DNA from: Dechloromonas aromatica (nom. nud.)
GTDB lineage: Bacteria > Pseudomonadota > Gammaproteobacteria > Burkholderiales > Rhodocyclaceae
NCBI GenBank assembly: GCA_017848965.1
Contig: JAFIHA010000024.1
Coordinates: forward strand, 86,111-150,110
Length of the DNA: 64,000 nt
Direction of reading: 5' to 3'
Of this stretch, positions 28,697 to 37,087 are shown piece by piece. Positions within the stretch are counted from its first letter, which is position 1; the number at the start of each line of letters is the position of its first letter. The position numbers were made by a program, and so were the translations under genes. The notes below the pieces were generated by a model, which was not told the origin of the DNA, ran no database searches, and saw only the letters and a list, made by a program, of their open reading frames with translations.

Positions 28697-29230
28697 GTAG
28701 CGCTTGAGGTAGGCCGGGCTGGCGTAGAGGCCGTTGGCCATTTCGCAGAGCTGGCGGGCGACCAGCGTGGCGTCGTCGGGCAGGTGGGCGGCGGCGCGGA
28801 TGGCGAGGTCGAAGCGTTCGGCGAGCAGGTCGACGCGGCGCGGTGAGAGGTCGAGTTCCAGACGGACCTCCGGGTAGCGGGTGGCGTAGTCGAGCAGGAT
28901 GGGCGTCAGGTCGAGTTCGCGGAAGTCGGGCGGCATCGACACGCGCAGCACGCCGCGCGGCGTTCCCTGCCGATACTGGGCGATGGCGGCGGCGGCTTCG
29001 GTTTCTTCCTGCAGGCGGCGGGCGTGGTCGAGGATGCGTTCGCCGAATTCGGTGATGGTCAGGCGGCGCGTGCTGCGCGTCAGCAGGCGTTCGCCGAGGC
29101 GGCTTTCGAGGGCGCTCAGGCGGCGCGACAGCGTCGATTTGGGCAGGCCGACGCGCTCGGCGGCGCGGGCGAAGCTGCCGCTGTCCACGACGTGGGCGAA
29201 GAGGATGAGGTCGTTGGCGTCGAGTTCCAT
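28328..29230 (-). CDS. LysR family transcriptional regulator
   Basis: 300 residues. The N-terminal winged helix-turn-helix reads SGSFARAAERVGLPKSTLSRRLSALESRLGERLL (split over residues about 15-50), followed by the LysR substrate-binding domain. It is divergent from the azoreductase gene (155 bp apart), the usual arrangement for a LysR activator of azoR/pirin genes. Its 3' end is duplicated 1.5 kb away. Confidence 0.9.
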   Translation of the reverse strand: MELDANDLILFAHVVDSGSFARAAERVGLPKSTLSRRLSALESRLGERLLTRSTRRLTITEFGERILDHARRLQEETEAAAAIAQYRQGTPRGVLRVSMPPDFRELDLTPILLDYATRYPEVRLELDLSPRRVDLLAERFDLAIRAAAHLPDDATLVARQLCEMANGLYASPAYLKRYGEPQTPPELMQHHALQLIGGNGSALPWRLTRGNEHWEGLPNGPLAANSPGLQREMAAHGLGIVGLDDRMARPWIERGLLQRILPDWSLPSVTLWCVTPGRRLIPSRTTAFIELLRAALTGER

Positions 29231-29384
29231 GGCGGCTTATTGTTCCATTGATGGAACGATGATACTCATTCCGACGGCTTCCGGTGCTGAAATTGCGTCA
29301 ATAGAATGGGCTCCATGGTGACGGCGCGCTTGATCCGCAAGCCAAAGCCGAACCGAACCCAAGCAATCACCTGGAGAAGCCATC

Positions 29385-29984
29385 ATGAAGATCCTGCAAA
29401 TCAACGCCAGCGCCCGTTCTGCCGGGGCCAATTCCACCCGCCTGGCCGATGCCATCAGCGCCCGCCTGCTCGCCCGCAACCCCGGCGCGACGGTCGAGCT
29501 GCGCGACCTCGCCGCGCAGCCGCATCCGGTGCTCGACGAGCCGGCGCTGGGCGCCTTGTTCACCCCGGCCGAGCAGCGCACGCCGGAGCAGGCTGCCCGC
29601 GTTGCGCTCGACGATGCGCTGATCGCCCAGGTGCAGGCGGTCGATGTGATCGTGCTTGGCGTGCCGATGTACAACTTCGGCGTGCCCGTGCAACTGAAGA
29701 CCTGGATCGACGCCATCGCCCGCGCCGGCGTCACCTTCCGCTACACCGCCAACGGGCCGGAAGGGCTGCTCAAGGGCAAGAAGGTCTATGTCGCGCTGGC
29801 CCGCGGCGGCCTTTACCGCGATACGCCGGCCGATTCGCAGGTGCCTTACCTGAAGAGCGTGCTCGCCTTCCTCGGCATGACCGACGTCGAGTTCATCTAC
29901 GCCGAAGGCCTGGCGATGGGCGCCGACTCGGCCAGCAGGGCTTTTGCCGAAGCCGCGGCACGGATCGAGGAAGTCGTGGTCTGA
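29385..29984 (+). CDS. azoR: FMN-dependent NADH-azoreductase
   Basis: 199-residue flavodoxin-fold quinone/azo reductase. The FMN phosphate-binding stretch is [17 protein letters not shown] near the N-terminus, and [19 protein letters not shown] matches the AzoR signature. It reduces quinones and azo compounds with NADH. A pirin gene follows 48 bp downstream and a LysR regulator is divergent upstream. Confidence 0.92.
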   Translation: MKILQINASARSAGANSTRLADAISARLLARNPGATVELRDLAAQPHPVLDEPALGALFTPAEQRTPEQAARVALDDALIAQVQAVDVIVLGVPMYNFGVPVQLKTWIDAIARAGVTFRYTANGPEGLLKGKKVYVALARGGLYRDTPADSQVPYLKSVLAFLGMTDVEFIYAEGLAMGADSASRAFAEAAARIEEVVV

Positions 29985-30032
29985 TTGCTGACCACGCCGC
30001 CAATCGCCCCAACCCCAATGGAGACTGATGCC

Positions 30033-30914
30033 ATGACTGCAACGCTATCCACCGTCCTGCAAAGCCGCCAAGTAGAGCGCCTGGTGCAGGGCAAGCAGAC
30101 CTCGGACGGCGCCGGGGTGCGCCTGACCCGCGTGCTGACGCAGAACCTGCAACGCCGGCTCGACCCCTTCCTGATGCTCGACGCCTTCCGCAACGAGAAC
30201 CCGGAGGACTACATCGGCGGCTTTCCCGATCACCCGCACCGCGGCTTCGAGGCCGTCACCTACATGCTCGCCGGGCGCATGCGCCACCACGACACCGCTG
30301 GCAACGCCGGCCTGCTCGGGCCGGGCGGTGCGCAGTGGATGACGGCGGGCAGCGGCCTGATCCATTCCGAACTGCCGGAACAGGAAGAGGGGCTGATGGA
30401 AGGCTTCCAGCTCTGGCTCAACCTGCCGGCGCGCGACAAGATGATCGCCCCCAGCTACCGCGACATCCCGCCGGAACAGATTCCCGAGGCGACCACGGCG
30501 GCGGGCGTGCGCGTGCGCATCATCGCCGGCAGCAGCCAGGGCGTGGCCGGTGCCGTGCAGCGCGAGGCAACGCAGCCGCTCTACCTGGACGTGCATCTGC
30601 CGGCCGGCGGGCGTTTTGAACAGGCGATCCCGGCCGGGCACAACGCCTTCGTCTATGTCTATCGCGGCAGCGTCGAGGTCGGCGGCACGGTAGTGGAGGA
30701 CCGCCACATGGCCATCTTCGCCAACGACGGTGGCGACGGCGTTACGCTGGCGGCGAGCGAAGAGGCCCGCGCGCTGATCGTCGCCGGCCAGCCGCTGGGC
30801 GAACCCATCGCCCAGTACGGCCCCTTCGTGATGAATACCGGTGCCGAGATCGAGCAGACGCTGCGCGACTACCGCGACGGCAAGTTCGAGGCGGCGGTGG
30901 TGCAATCCTTGTGA
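30033..30914 (+). CDS. Pirin family protein
   Basis: 293 residues, double-stranded beta-helix (cupin). Metal ligands are in HPHRGFEAVTYML and further along in HSE of GSGLIHSE. Bacterial pirins include quercetinase-like dioxygenases and regulators. Start ATG 30033 (GGAG 10 nt upstream) is preferred over upstream in-frame starts at 30018 and 29985. It is co-transcribed with azoR. Confidence 0.9.
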   Translation: MTATLSTVLQSRQVERLVQGKQTSDGAGVRLTRVLTQNLQRRLDPFLMLDAFRNENPEDYIGGFPDHPHRGFEAVTYMLAGRMRHHDTAGNAGLLGPGGAQWMTAGSGLIHSELPEQEEGLMEGFQLWLNLPARDKMIAPSYRDIPPEQIPEATTAAGVRVRIIAGSSQGVAGAVQREATQPLYLDVHLPAGGRFEQAIPAGHNAFVYVYRGSVEVGGTVVEDRHMAIFANDGGDGVTLAASEEARALIVAGQPLGEPIAQYGPFVMNTGAEIEQTLRDYRDGKFEAAVVQSL

Positions 30915-30974
30915 ACCCTCCGGCGGGGCCGGGGTCGTAAGCCGGTTCCCGCACCTTCCTGAAAGCCCGCCCGC

Positions 30975-31895
30975 ATGGACCTCGCCCAGATTACCGAATC
31001 GCTCCAGCGCGACGCCGTCTGGGTGGTCTTCCTCAACGTCCTCGCGCAGCAGGGCGGCCTGCCGGTGCCGGCGGTGCCGACGCTGCTGCTCGCCGGCAGC
31101 CTGGCGCTGTCGTCCGGGCAACTGGCGGCCATGCTCGCCGCCGCCATCCTCGCCTCGGTGCTCGCCGATGCGCTCTGGTACCTGGCCGGGCGTGCCTTCG
31201 GCTACCGTGTGCTGGCCGGGCTGTGCCGGCTGTCGATCAATCCGGCTTCCTGCGTCAGCCAGACCGAATCGCGCTTTGTCCGCTGGGGGCTGGGCTCGCT
31301 GGTGGTCGCCAAGTTCGTGCCGGGGTTTTCCACGGTGGCGCCGCCGATTGCCGGCGCGCTGCGCATGAGCCTGCCCGGCTTCGTCCTCGCATCCGCCGCC
31401 GGCGCCGCCTTGTGGGCCGGTTTGGCGCTGGTCGCCGGCTGGGTGCTGCGCAGCGAAGTGCAGGCGGTGATCGCCGCGCTCGACCGCAATGCCGCCGGCA
31501 CGCTACTCGTCGTCGCCGCCGTGATCGGTCTCTGGCTGGGCTGGAAGCTGTGGCAGAAATACCGCTTCCGCCGCCTGTCGGCGGTGCCGCACATCAGCAT
31601 CGGCGAACTGCTCGCCGCGCTCGACTCAAACCAGCCGCCGCTTGTGCTCGACCTGCGCGGCGCCATCATGGTTGCCGAAACCGGCCCCATCCCCGGCGCC
31701 GTCGTCGCCGAGCACGACCGCCTGTTCGAAGCGGTGGGCGACTGGCCACGGCACCAGCCCATCGTCACCCTCTGCCATTGCCCGGAAGACGCCGGCGCCA
31801 TCCAGGCCGCCAACCGTCTGCTCGATGCCGGCTATCGCTCGGTACGGCCGCTGCTCGGTGGTTACGATGCGTGGCGGGCGGGCAAGGCTTGCTGA
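30975..31895 (+). CDS. DedA family membrane protein with C-terminal rhodanese domain
   Basis: 306 residues. An N-terminal VTT/DedA membrane domain (about 1-200) has GLPVPAVPTLLLAG and KFVPGFSTVAPPIAGALRM; a cytoplasmic rhodanese domain (about 210-305) follows, with LDLRGAIMVAETGPIPGA and an active-site-type loop around LCHCPEDAGAIQAA. DedA proteins affect membrane lipid flipping and proton-motive force. The fusion suggests coupling to sulfur or redox signalling, but the role is not established. It converges on the ctaA gene with a 1-bp gap. Confidence 0.85.
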   Translation: MDLAQITESLQRDAVWVVFLNVLAQQGGLPVPAVPTLLLAGSLALSSGQLAAMLAAAILASVLADALWYLAGRAFGYRVLAGLCRLSINPASCVSQTESRFVRWGLGSLVVAKFVPGFSTVAPPIAGALRMSLPGFVLASAAGAALWAGLALVAGWVLRSEVQAVIAALDRNAAGTLLVVAAVIGLWLGWKLWQKYRFRRLSAVPHISIGELLAALDSNQPPLVLDLRGAIMVAETGPIPGAVVAEHDRLFEAVGDWPRHQPIVTLCHCPEDAGAIQAANRLLDAGYRSVRPLLGGYDAWRAGKAC

Positions 31896-31896
31896 G

Positions 31897-33015
31897 TCAG
31901 AACTGCTGTTGAACTGACGTTTTCGCTGCTTGGGGCGTTTGATCTTCCCGGCGAAGGTCTGCCGATGCTTGCCTTGCTCCGAGCGCACGCGTTTCACCCG
32001 AAGGCGACCAGCCGCTGCCGGCCGGGCTCGGGCTGCGCTGGAGCAGGATGTTGATGGCCAGCGTCGCGGTCAGCAGGGCGGCGGCGCCCAGGGTATGGAG
32101 GACGGCGACGGGCAGCGGCAGCGAGAGCAGGACATTGCCCAGGCCGAGGCCGATTTGCAGCGCAAGCAGGCCGAGCAGCAGGCCGCCCCAGCGCCGCCAG
32201 CGGCGATGGCCGGTACGGATCAGCGAAACCGCCAGCGCGCCGACGATCAGCGCCACCGCCAGCGCGCCCAGGCGATGGCTCCAGTGGATGGCGGTCAGGC
32301 TGGCCAGCGGCAGCAACTGGCCGTCCGCGGTCTGGCCGAGTTCGCGGTGCAGGCTGAAGGCATGGTCAAACTCCATCTCCGGCCGCCATTGCCCCTGGCA
32401 GGTCGGGAAATCGGCGCAGGCGAGGGCCGCGTAGTTGCTGCTGACCCAACCGCCCAGCGCGATCTGCAACACGATGAGCAGCAAGGCGCCGCCGGCCAGC
32501 AGCCGCAGGGCGCGGCCGGCGGGCGCTTCGCCGCTTCTTTCGCGCCGGGCGAAGAGCATGCCGGCGAGCAGCGAGAGCGTGGCCATGCCGCCGAGCAGAT
32601 GCAGCATGACGATGACCGGCTTGAGCAGATAGGTCACGGTCCACATGCCGAGCGCCGCCTGCAGGCAGACGATCAGCAGCAGGGCGGTGGGCAGCGCCGG
32701 CGACTGGTGTTGGCGGCATTCCCGGCGCCAGGCGAGGATGCACAGCGTCAGCACGAGCAGGCCGAGGCTGCCGGCCAGGTAGCGGTGCAGCATCTCCTTC
32801 CAGGCCTTGCCGGTTTCCAGCGGGCGTTCCGGGTAGGCCTGCGCCGCCGCCAGTTGCTCGGCCGGCGCGTCGGGGACGCCCAGCCAGTGGCCATAACAGC
32901 CCGGCCAGTCGGGGCAGCCGAGGCCGGCATCGGACAGGCGCACGTAGGCGCCAAGGGCGATGACGGCAAAGGCGAGCAGGGTGGCGAGCAGGAGCAGGCG
33001 GTGGAAGAGACGCAC
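31897..33015 (-). CDS. ctaA: Heme A synthase (COX15/CtaA)
   Basis: About 372 residues with eight membrane helices; converts heme O to heme A. Family motifs: LGAYVRLSDAGLGCPDWPGCYGHW, MLHRYLAGSLG, LGGWVSSNYAALACADFPTCQG and IHWSHRLGALA. A hydrophilic C-terminal tail of about 45 residues is longer than usual. The start is uncertain: GTG 33015 lies just after the ctaB stop, while a TTG at 33039 would overlap it; neither has a good Shine-Dalgarno. Confidence 0.92.
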   Translation of the reverse strand: MRLFHRLLLLATLLAFAVIALGAYVRLSDAGLGCPDWPGCYGHWLGVPDAPAEQLAAAQAYPERPLETGKAWKEMLHRYLAGSLGLLVLTLCILAWRRECRQHQSPALPTALLLIVCLQAALGMWTVTYLLKPVIVMLHLLGGMATLSLLAGMLFARRERSGEAPAGRALRLLAGGALLLIVLQIALGGWVSSNYAALACADFPTCQGQWRPEMEFDHAFSLHRELGQTADGQLLPLASLTAIHWSHRLGALAVALIVGALAVSLIRTGHRRWRRWGGLLLGLLALQIGLGLGNVLLSLPLPVAVLHTLGAAALLTATLAINILLQRSPSPAGSGWSPSGETRALGARQASADLRREDQTPQAAKTSVQQQF

Positions 33016-33022
33016 GGTGTTA

Positions 33023-33916
33023 TCAGAACAGGCGGTCAATGAACAAGGCGGCGAAGAGCAGGGTCAGGTAGAGGATGGAATAGCGGAAGGTGCGCCGCGC
33101 CAGGGCGTCGCTGTAGTTGCGGCAGAGCGCGATGGCGTAGCCGAGGAAGACGAGGTCGAGCAGGCTGATGGCGATCAGGTAGAACGTGCCGCTCATGCCC
33201 AGCGACACCGGGATCAGGCTGGCGGCGGCGAGCATCACGGTGTACCAGAGGATGTGCTGGCAGGTGAAGGCGATGCCGTGGGTGACCGGCAGCATGGGCA
33301 GGCCGGAGCGGGCGTAGTCGTCGCGCCGGTAGCAGGCCAGCGCCCAGAAGTGGGGCGGCGTCCACAGGAAGATGATGAGGAAGAGGACCAGCGGTTCGGC
33401 CGAGACCACGCCGGTCATCGCCGTCCACCCGAGCAGCGGCGGCATGGCGCCGGAAGCGCCGCCGATAACGATGTTCATCGGCGTCGCCGGTTTGAGGAGC
33501 AGGGTGTAGATGACGGTGTAGCCGACGAAGGTAGCCAGGGTCAGCCACATGGTCAGGTCGTTGATGTAGGTGTGCAGCAGCCAGAGGCCGGCGGCGCCGA
33601 GGGCGGTGGCCAGGCTGAGCGTTTCCAGCGGCGAGATGTCGCCACGGGCGGTGGCGCGCCAACTGGTACGCGCCATCTTGGCATCGACCGTGCGCTCGAC
33701 CAGGCAATTCATCGCGGCGGCGGCGAAGGAGACCAGCGCAATGCCCAGCGCGGCGACGATGAAACGCAAGAGCGGCGGGAAATCCGGCGTCGCCAGGCAC
33801 ATCCCGATCATCGCGGTGAACACGATCAGGCTGTTGACCCGCGGCTTGCACAGGTGGCCGAAGGCGGCTAGACGTTGGCCGAGACTCAGGGGGGAGACGG
33901 TGGCGGCGGTGTGCAT
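33023..33916 (-). CDS. ctaB: Protoheme IX farnesyltransferase (heme O synthase)
   Basis: 297-residue UbiA-family prenyltransferase with multiple membrane helices. The signature CLVERTVDAKMARTS corresponds to the N-x-x-x-D-x-x-x-D substrate-binding loop, and a second motif RRDDYARSGLPMLPV follows. It makes heme O, the substrate of the adjacent CtaA. It starts 10 bp after the SCO-like gene stop in the oxidase locus. Confidence 0.94.
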   Translation of the reverse strand: MHTAATVSPLSLGQRLAAFGHLCKPRVNSLIVFTAMIGMCLATPDFPPLLRFIVAALGIALVSFAAAAMNCLVERTVDAKMARTSWRATARGDISPLETLSLATALGAAGLWLLHTYINDLTMWLTLATFVGYTVIYTLLLKPATPMNIVIGGASGAMPPLLGWTAMTGVVSAEPLVLFLIIFLWTPPHFWALACYRRDDYARSGLPMLPVTHGIAFTCQHILWYTVMLAAASLIPVSLGMSGTFYLIAISLLDLVFLGYAIALCRNYSDALARRTFRYSILYLTLLFAALFIDRLF

Positions 33917-33926
33917 GGCGGTTCTC

Positions 33927-34481
33927 CTAGCCGGCGTATTTGAGCAGGCGGTCGAGGTCGGCGCGCAGGCCTTGCGGGCTGGCGTCGGGCGGATAGGTCA
34001 TGATGATCCGGCCTTGCGGATCGACCAGCAGCAGCGGATCGGCGATGTCGGCCAGGGTGTCCGGCGGCGCGCTGAGCAGCAGCAGGTCGGGTTGGCTGGC
34101 GCGCACGCCGGGCAGCGCGGGGTCGTCGGCCTGCCCGGTGAGCAGCGCGCGGCCCAGGCGGCCCATGTTTTTGTAGAGGGCGACGTGGACGCGGCGCATT
34201 TCGTCGAGGCGCTGCAGGCAATCGGCGGCGCAGGGGCCGCGGACGTGCAGAACCAGTTGCCATTTTTCGGCGTTTTTTTCGGTTGACCGCAGGATTTCTG
34301 CCGGCAGCGGGCGGGGCGGCTTGAGCAGGTGGCCGTGGTGCGTCACCCGCGACGGGTGCCAGCCGCCGAAGTAGAGCGCGGCGGCGATGACGAAGGGCAG
34401 GGCGAGCAGGCCGACGATCAGGGCCAGGGTCAGGCGGCCTTGGCGTTGGTCGGGCGGGGTGGGGAGGGCGACGCTGTTCAT
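33927..34481 (-). CDS. Membrane-anchored SCO-like oxidase assembly protein
   Basis: 184 residues: one N-terminal helix (LALIVGLLALPFVIAAALYFGG) and a periplasmic domain with a thioredoxin-like outline. A Cys-x3-Cys pair, GPCAADC, and the C-terminal LLLVDPQGRIIMTYPPDA resemble degenerate SCO proteins found in betaproteobacterial cox loci. Its ATG overlaps the SURF1 stop (ATGA). A role in copper or thiol handling for CuA is inferred. Confidence 0.75.
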   Translation of the reverse strand: MNSVALPTPPDQRQGRLTLALIVGLLALPFVIAAALYFGGWHPSRVTHHGHLLKPPRPLPAEILRSTEKNAEKWQLVLHVRGPCAADCLQRLDEMRRVHVALYKNMGRLGRALLTGQADDPALPGVRASQPDLLLLSAPPDTLADIADPLLLVDPQGRIIMTYPPDASPQGLRADLDRLLKYAG

Positions 34482-35245
34482 GGTCGGCGGATCAGGAAAT
34501 AGCCCCAGATGCCGAGGCTGGCGATGGCAAAACCGAACCATTGCAAGGCGTAGCTGCGGTGGCGGTCGGCGCGTTCGTCCGGGCGCGGCCAGTCGCGCAC
34601 GTAGCCGCCCGCCGCAGTCGGGTCGAGCTGGACGACCAGGCCTTGCAGCGGGTAGGGCACGGCCGAGCGGAAGCGTTCGAGGTCGAGGTTCTGCCAGACC
34701 GGCGCCCAGCCGCTGGTCGGCTGCGCCGCCAGGTTGAAGAAACGCTGCGCGGGCAGCACGGCGATGCCGCTCACTTCGATTTCGCCGGCCGGCACCTCGG
34801 CGACGGGCTGCTGGCGATGATCGGCCGGCGCCGGCAACCAGCCGCGATTGAGCAGCACATGCATGGTCGATCCGGAAAGCCGCAAGGGGGTGATGACGTG
34901 ATAGCCGGCTTGCTCCCGATACGGGCGGTTGTCGATCAGCACCTGGTGGGCGGCGTCGTAGCTGCCGCGCAGGATGACCCGGCGATGGCGCAGGGCGTCG
35001 ATGTCGGCGGGCGTCGTCGGCATGGCGATGGCGGCGTCGTGGCTGCGGCTGTCGAGTTCGATCTGCAGCGCCGTCTTGCTTTCGGCCTTGCGCCATTGCC
35101 ACAGGCCGAGCGAAACGAAGGCCGGCAGCAGCAGCGCCAGCAACAGTCCGCCGAGGATCGCCACCTGCTTGCGGCTGGCCCTTGCCGGCGCGCTCGGGCG
35201 GCGCGCATACTGGGCCGTGGCAACTGACCCGGAGGCGTCGTCCAT
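34478..35245 (-). CDS. SURF1 family cytochrome oxidase biogenesis protein
   Basis: 255 residues with N- and C-terminal helices and a central loop, the SURF1 pattern: SLGLWQWRKAESK after helix 1, VLIDNRPYREQAGYHVITPL and VLLNRGWLP, then YALQWFGFAIASLGIWGYF at the end. It helps heme A insertion into CoxA. The ATG at 35245 overlaps head-to-head with the ATG of the oppositely oriented twin-helix gene at 35244; an upstream ATG at 35281 would overlap further. Confidence 0.9.
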   Translation of the reverse strand: MDDASGSVATAQYARRPSAPARASRKQVAILGGLLLALLLPAFVSLGLWQWRKAESKTALQIELDSRSHDAAIAMPTTPADIDALRHRRVILRGSYDAAHQVLIDNRPYREQAGYHVITPLRLSGSTMHVLLNRGWLPAPADHRQQPVAEVPAGEIEVSGIAVLPAQRFFNLAAQPTSGWAPVWQNLDLERFRSAVPYPLQGLVVQLDPTAAGGYVRDWPRPDERADRHRSYALQWFGFAIASLGIWGYFLIRRP

Positions 35246-35444
35246 GCTCAGGATTGTGGTGGTTTTGCTGTTGCTTGGCATCGTCGGCAGCCTGTTCTCC
35301 GGGCTCTTCCTGCTCTATCGCGATCGCGGCCAGGGCGAACGCACGGTACGCGCGCTGACCCTGCGCATCGGCCTGTCCATCGCGCTCTTCCTGTTGCTGC
35401 TCGGCAGTTTCCGGTTTGGCTTCATTCCCGGTTACACCCAATAA
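35244..35444 (+). CDS. Twin-transmembrane protein (DUF2909 type)
   Basis: 66 residues: two hydrophobic helices (MLRIVVVLLLLGIVGSLFSGLFLLY and a second near 44-60) joined by a basic loop, ending FGFIPGYTQ. Small twin-helix proteins of this type recur in betaproteobacterial cytochrome oxidase loci, usually transcribed against the operon as here. It overlaps the coxC 3' end by 13 bp and the SURF1 start codon. Function unknown. Confidence 0.75.
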   Translation: MLRIVVVLLLLGIVGSLFSGLFLLYRDRGQGERTVRALTLRIGLSIALFLLLLGSFRFGFIPGYTQ

Positions 35445-36304
35445 ACGAAGACAAAAAGGATCAGCCAGACCACGTCGACAAAGTGCCAGTACCAGGCCAC
35501 CGCCTCGAAGGCGAAGTGGCGCTCGGCGCTGAAGTGGCCGGCCAGGCTGCGCAGCAGGATCACCGCCAGCATGACGGTGCCGAGCGTGACGTGGAAACCG
35601 TGGAAGCCGGTGAGCATGAAGAAGGTCGCGCCGTAGGCGCCGGCGCCCATGGTCAGGCCCAGTTCGGTGTAGGCGTGGTGGTATTCGTAAGCCTGGAAGC
35701 CGAGGAAGATGGCGCCGAGCAGGACCGTCGCCGCCAGCCCGGCGACCAGTTGCCGGCGCCGGTCGCGCAACAGGGCCCAATGCGCCCAGGTGACGGTGGC
35801 GCCGGAACTGAGCAGCAGCGCGGTGTTCAAGGCCGGGATGCCCCAGGCGCCCATCGGCGTGAACGGCGCGCCCTGCGGGCCGCTGGTCGGCCAGGTGCCG
35901 GCGAAGTCGGGCCACAGGGTGACGCCGTGCACCGCCATCATCTCGCCCAGGCGTGGCACCGAGATCACCCGCATGTAGAACAGGGCGCCGAAGAACGCGG
36001 CAAAGAACATCACTTCGGTGGCGATGAACCAGATCATGCCGTAGCGGAAGGAGCGGTCTTCCCAGTCGCGGTAGGCGCCGCTCTGCGATTCGGCGATGAC
36101 GTGGCCGAACCAGCCGAACAGCACATAGACGATGACCGCCGCGCCGGCCAGCATGACCCACTGGCCGGGGCCGGCGTCGTTCATCGTCTGCACGAAGCCG
36201 AGCGCCAGCAGGAACATGCCGGCGGACAGGATCACCGGGTACAGGCTGGGCTGCGGAACGAAGTAGTGCGCGCCGTGGCCGGCGTGGGCTGGAGCGTTTT
36301 TCAT
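35432..36304 (-). CDS. ctaE: Cytochrome c oxidase subunit III
   Basis: 290 residues with seven membrane helices. Typical subunit III segments: WFIATEVMFFAAFFGALFY, LLLSSGATVTWAHWAL and the C-terminal WYWHFVDVVWLILFVFVYW. The ATG at 36304 overlaps the CtaG stop (ATGA). Confidence 0.95.
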   Translation of the reverse strand: MKNAPAHAGHGAHYFVPQPSLYPVILSAGMFLLALGFVQTMNDAGPGQWVMLAGAAVIVYVLFGWFGHVIAESQSGAYRDWEDRSFRYGMIWFIATEVMFFAAFFGALFYMRVISVPRLGEMMAVHGVTLWPDFAGTWPTSGPQGAPFTPMGAWGIPALNTALLLSSGATVTWAHWALLRDRRRQLVAGLAATVLLGAIFLGFQAYEYHHAYTELGLTMGAGAYGATFFMLTGFHGFHVTLGTVMLAVILLRSLAGHFSAERHFAFEAVAWYWHFVDVVWLILFVFVYWV

Positions 36305-36903
36305 CTTGCCTCCGCGGTGCGGGTAAGGGTCCGGCGTTGGCCGTCGATGCTGAAAAAGGCGTAGGACAGGGTGATGTGGCGGATGTCGGCGGCGACTTCC
36401 TTCTTGACGATGAAGGCCAGCGGCATCTCGCGCGCTTCGCCGGGGCCGAGGGTCTGCTGGGTGAAGCAGAAGCACTCGATCTTGTCGAAATGCTGTGCCG
36501 CCTGGCCGGGCGTGACGCTGGGCACGGCCTGGCCGGTGACTGCCCGGTCCGAAGTGTTGCGCACCAGATAGGCGATCTGCTGCAGTTCGCCGGGGTGGAT
36601 GTCGAGGTGGGTGAGCAGCGGTCGCATTTCCCAGGGCAGGCCGGGCATCACCGTGCCGGTGAATTCGACGCGGATGCTGCGGCCAGTATCGACGGCGGCG
36701 GCCGGCGCGGCGCTGGCGCTGAGGCCGCCGACGGTAAAGCCGCGCCCTGGTCCGGCGGTCTTGCCGTTGAAGCCGGTGGCCTCGCAGAGCACGTTGTAGA
36801 GCGGCACCAGCGCAAAGGCGAAGGCAAAGGCGCCGGCCACCAGCAACAGCAGACGGCCGATCAGGCGGCGGTGGCTGGCGGGAGCGGCGGGCACCTGTTC
36901 CAT
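36301..36903 (-). CDS. ctaG: Cytochrome c oxidase assembly protein CtaG/COX11
   Basis: 200 residues. An N-terminal helix (LLLLVAGAFAFAFALVPLYNVLCEATG) is followed by a periplasmic copper-binding domain with the diagnostic CFCF motif in KIECFCFTQQTLGPGE. It delivers CuB to subunit I. It sits 4 bp downstream of the small 59-aa gene and is coupled to ctaE. Confidence 0.95.
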   Translation of the reverse strand: MEQVPAAPASHRRLIGRLLLLVAGAFAFAFALVPLYNVLCEATGFNGKTAGPGRGFTVGGLSASAAPAAAVDTGRSIRVEFTGTVMPGLPWEMRPLLTHLDIHPGELQQIAYLVRNTSDRAVTGQAVPSVTPGQAAQHFDKIECFCFTQQTLGPGEAREMPLAFIVKKEVAADIRHITLSYAFFSIDGQRRTLTRTAEAR

Positions 36904-36907
36904 GGCG

Positions 36908-37087
36908 CTAACGCGGGATCAACAGCCCGAGCAGGTAGATGGCCAGCACGGCGGCGCCCAGCCACCAGCCGAGGCGGCGGGAGGCGGCGCGGCGGGCGGA
37001 CAGGTCGGCCGGGGAAAACGCCGCTGCGTTGGCGGATGGGGGGGCGGGGGGCATCGGCTCTCCGATCTGAAAGTTGCCCGGTTTCAT
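36908..37087 (-). CDS. Small cytochrome oxidase-associated membrane protein
   Basis: 59 residues with a single C-terminal helix (LGWWLGAAVLAIYLLGLLIPR). Its ATG overlaps the coxA stop (ATGA), and it lies between coxA and ctaG, where betaproteobacteria often carry such a short protein. A Met at position 12 is an alternative start. Role in oxidase assembly is inferred from position. Confidence 0.75.
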   Translation of the reverse strand: MKPGNFQIGEPMPPAPPSANAAAFSPADLSARRAASRRLGWWLGAAVLAIYLLGLLIPR

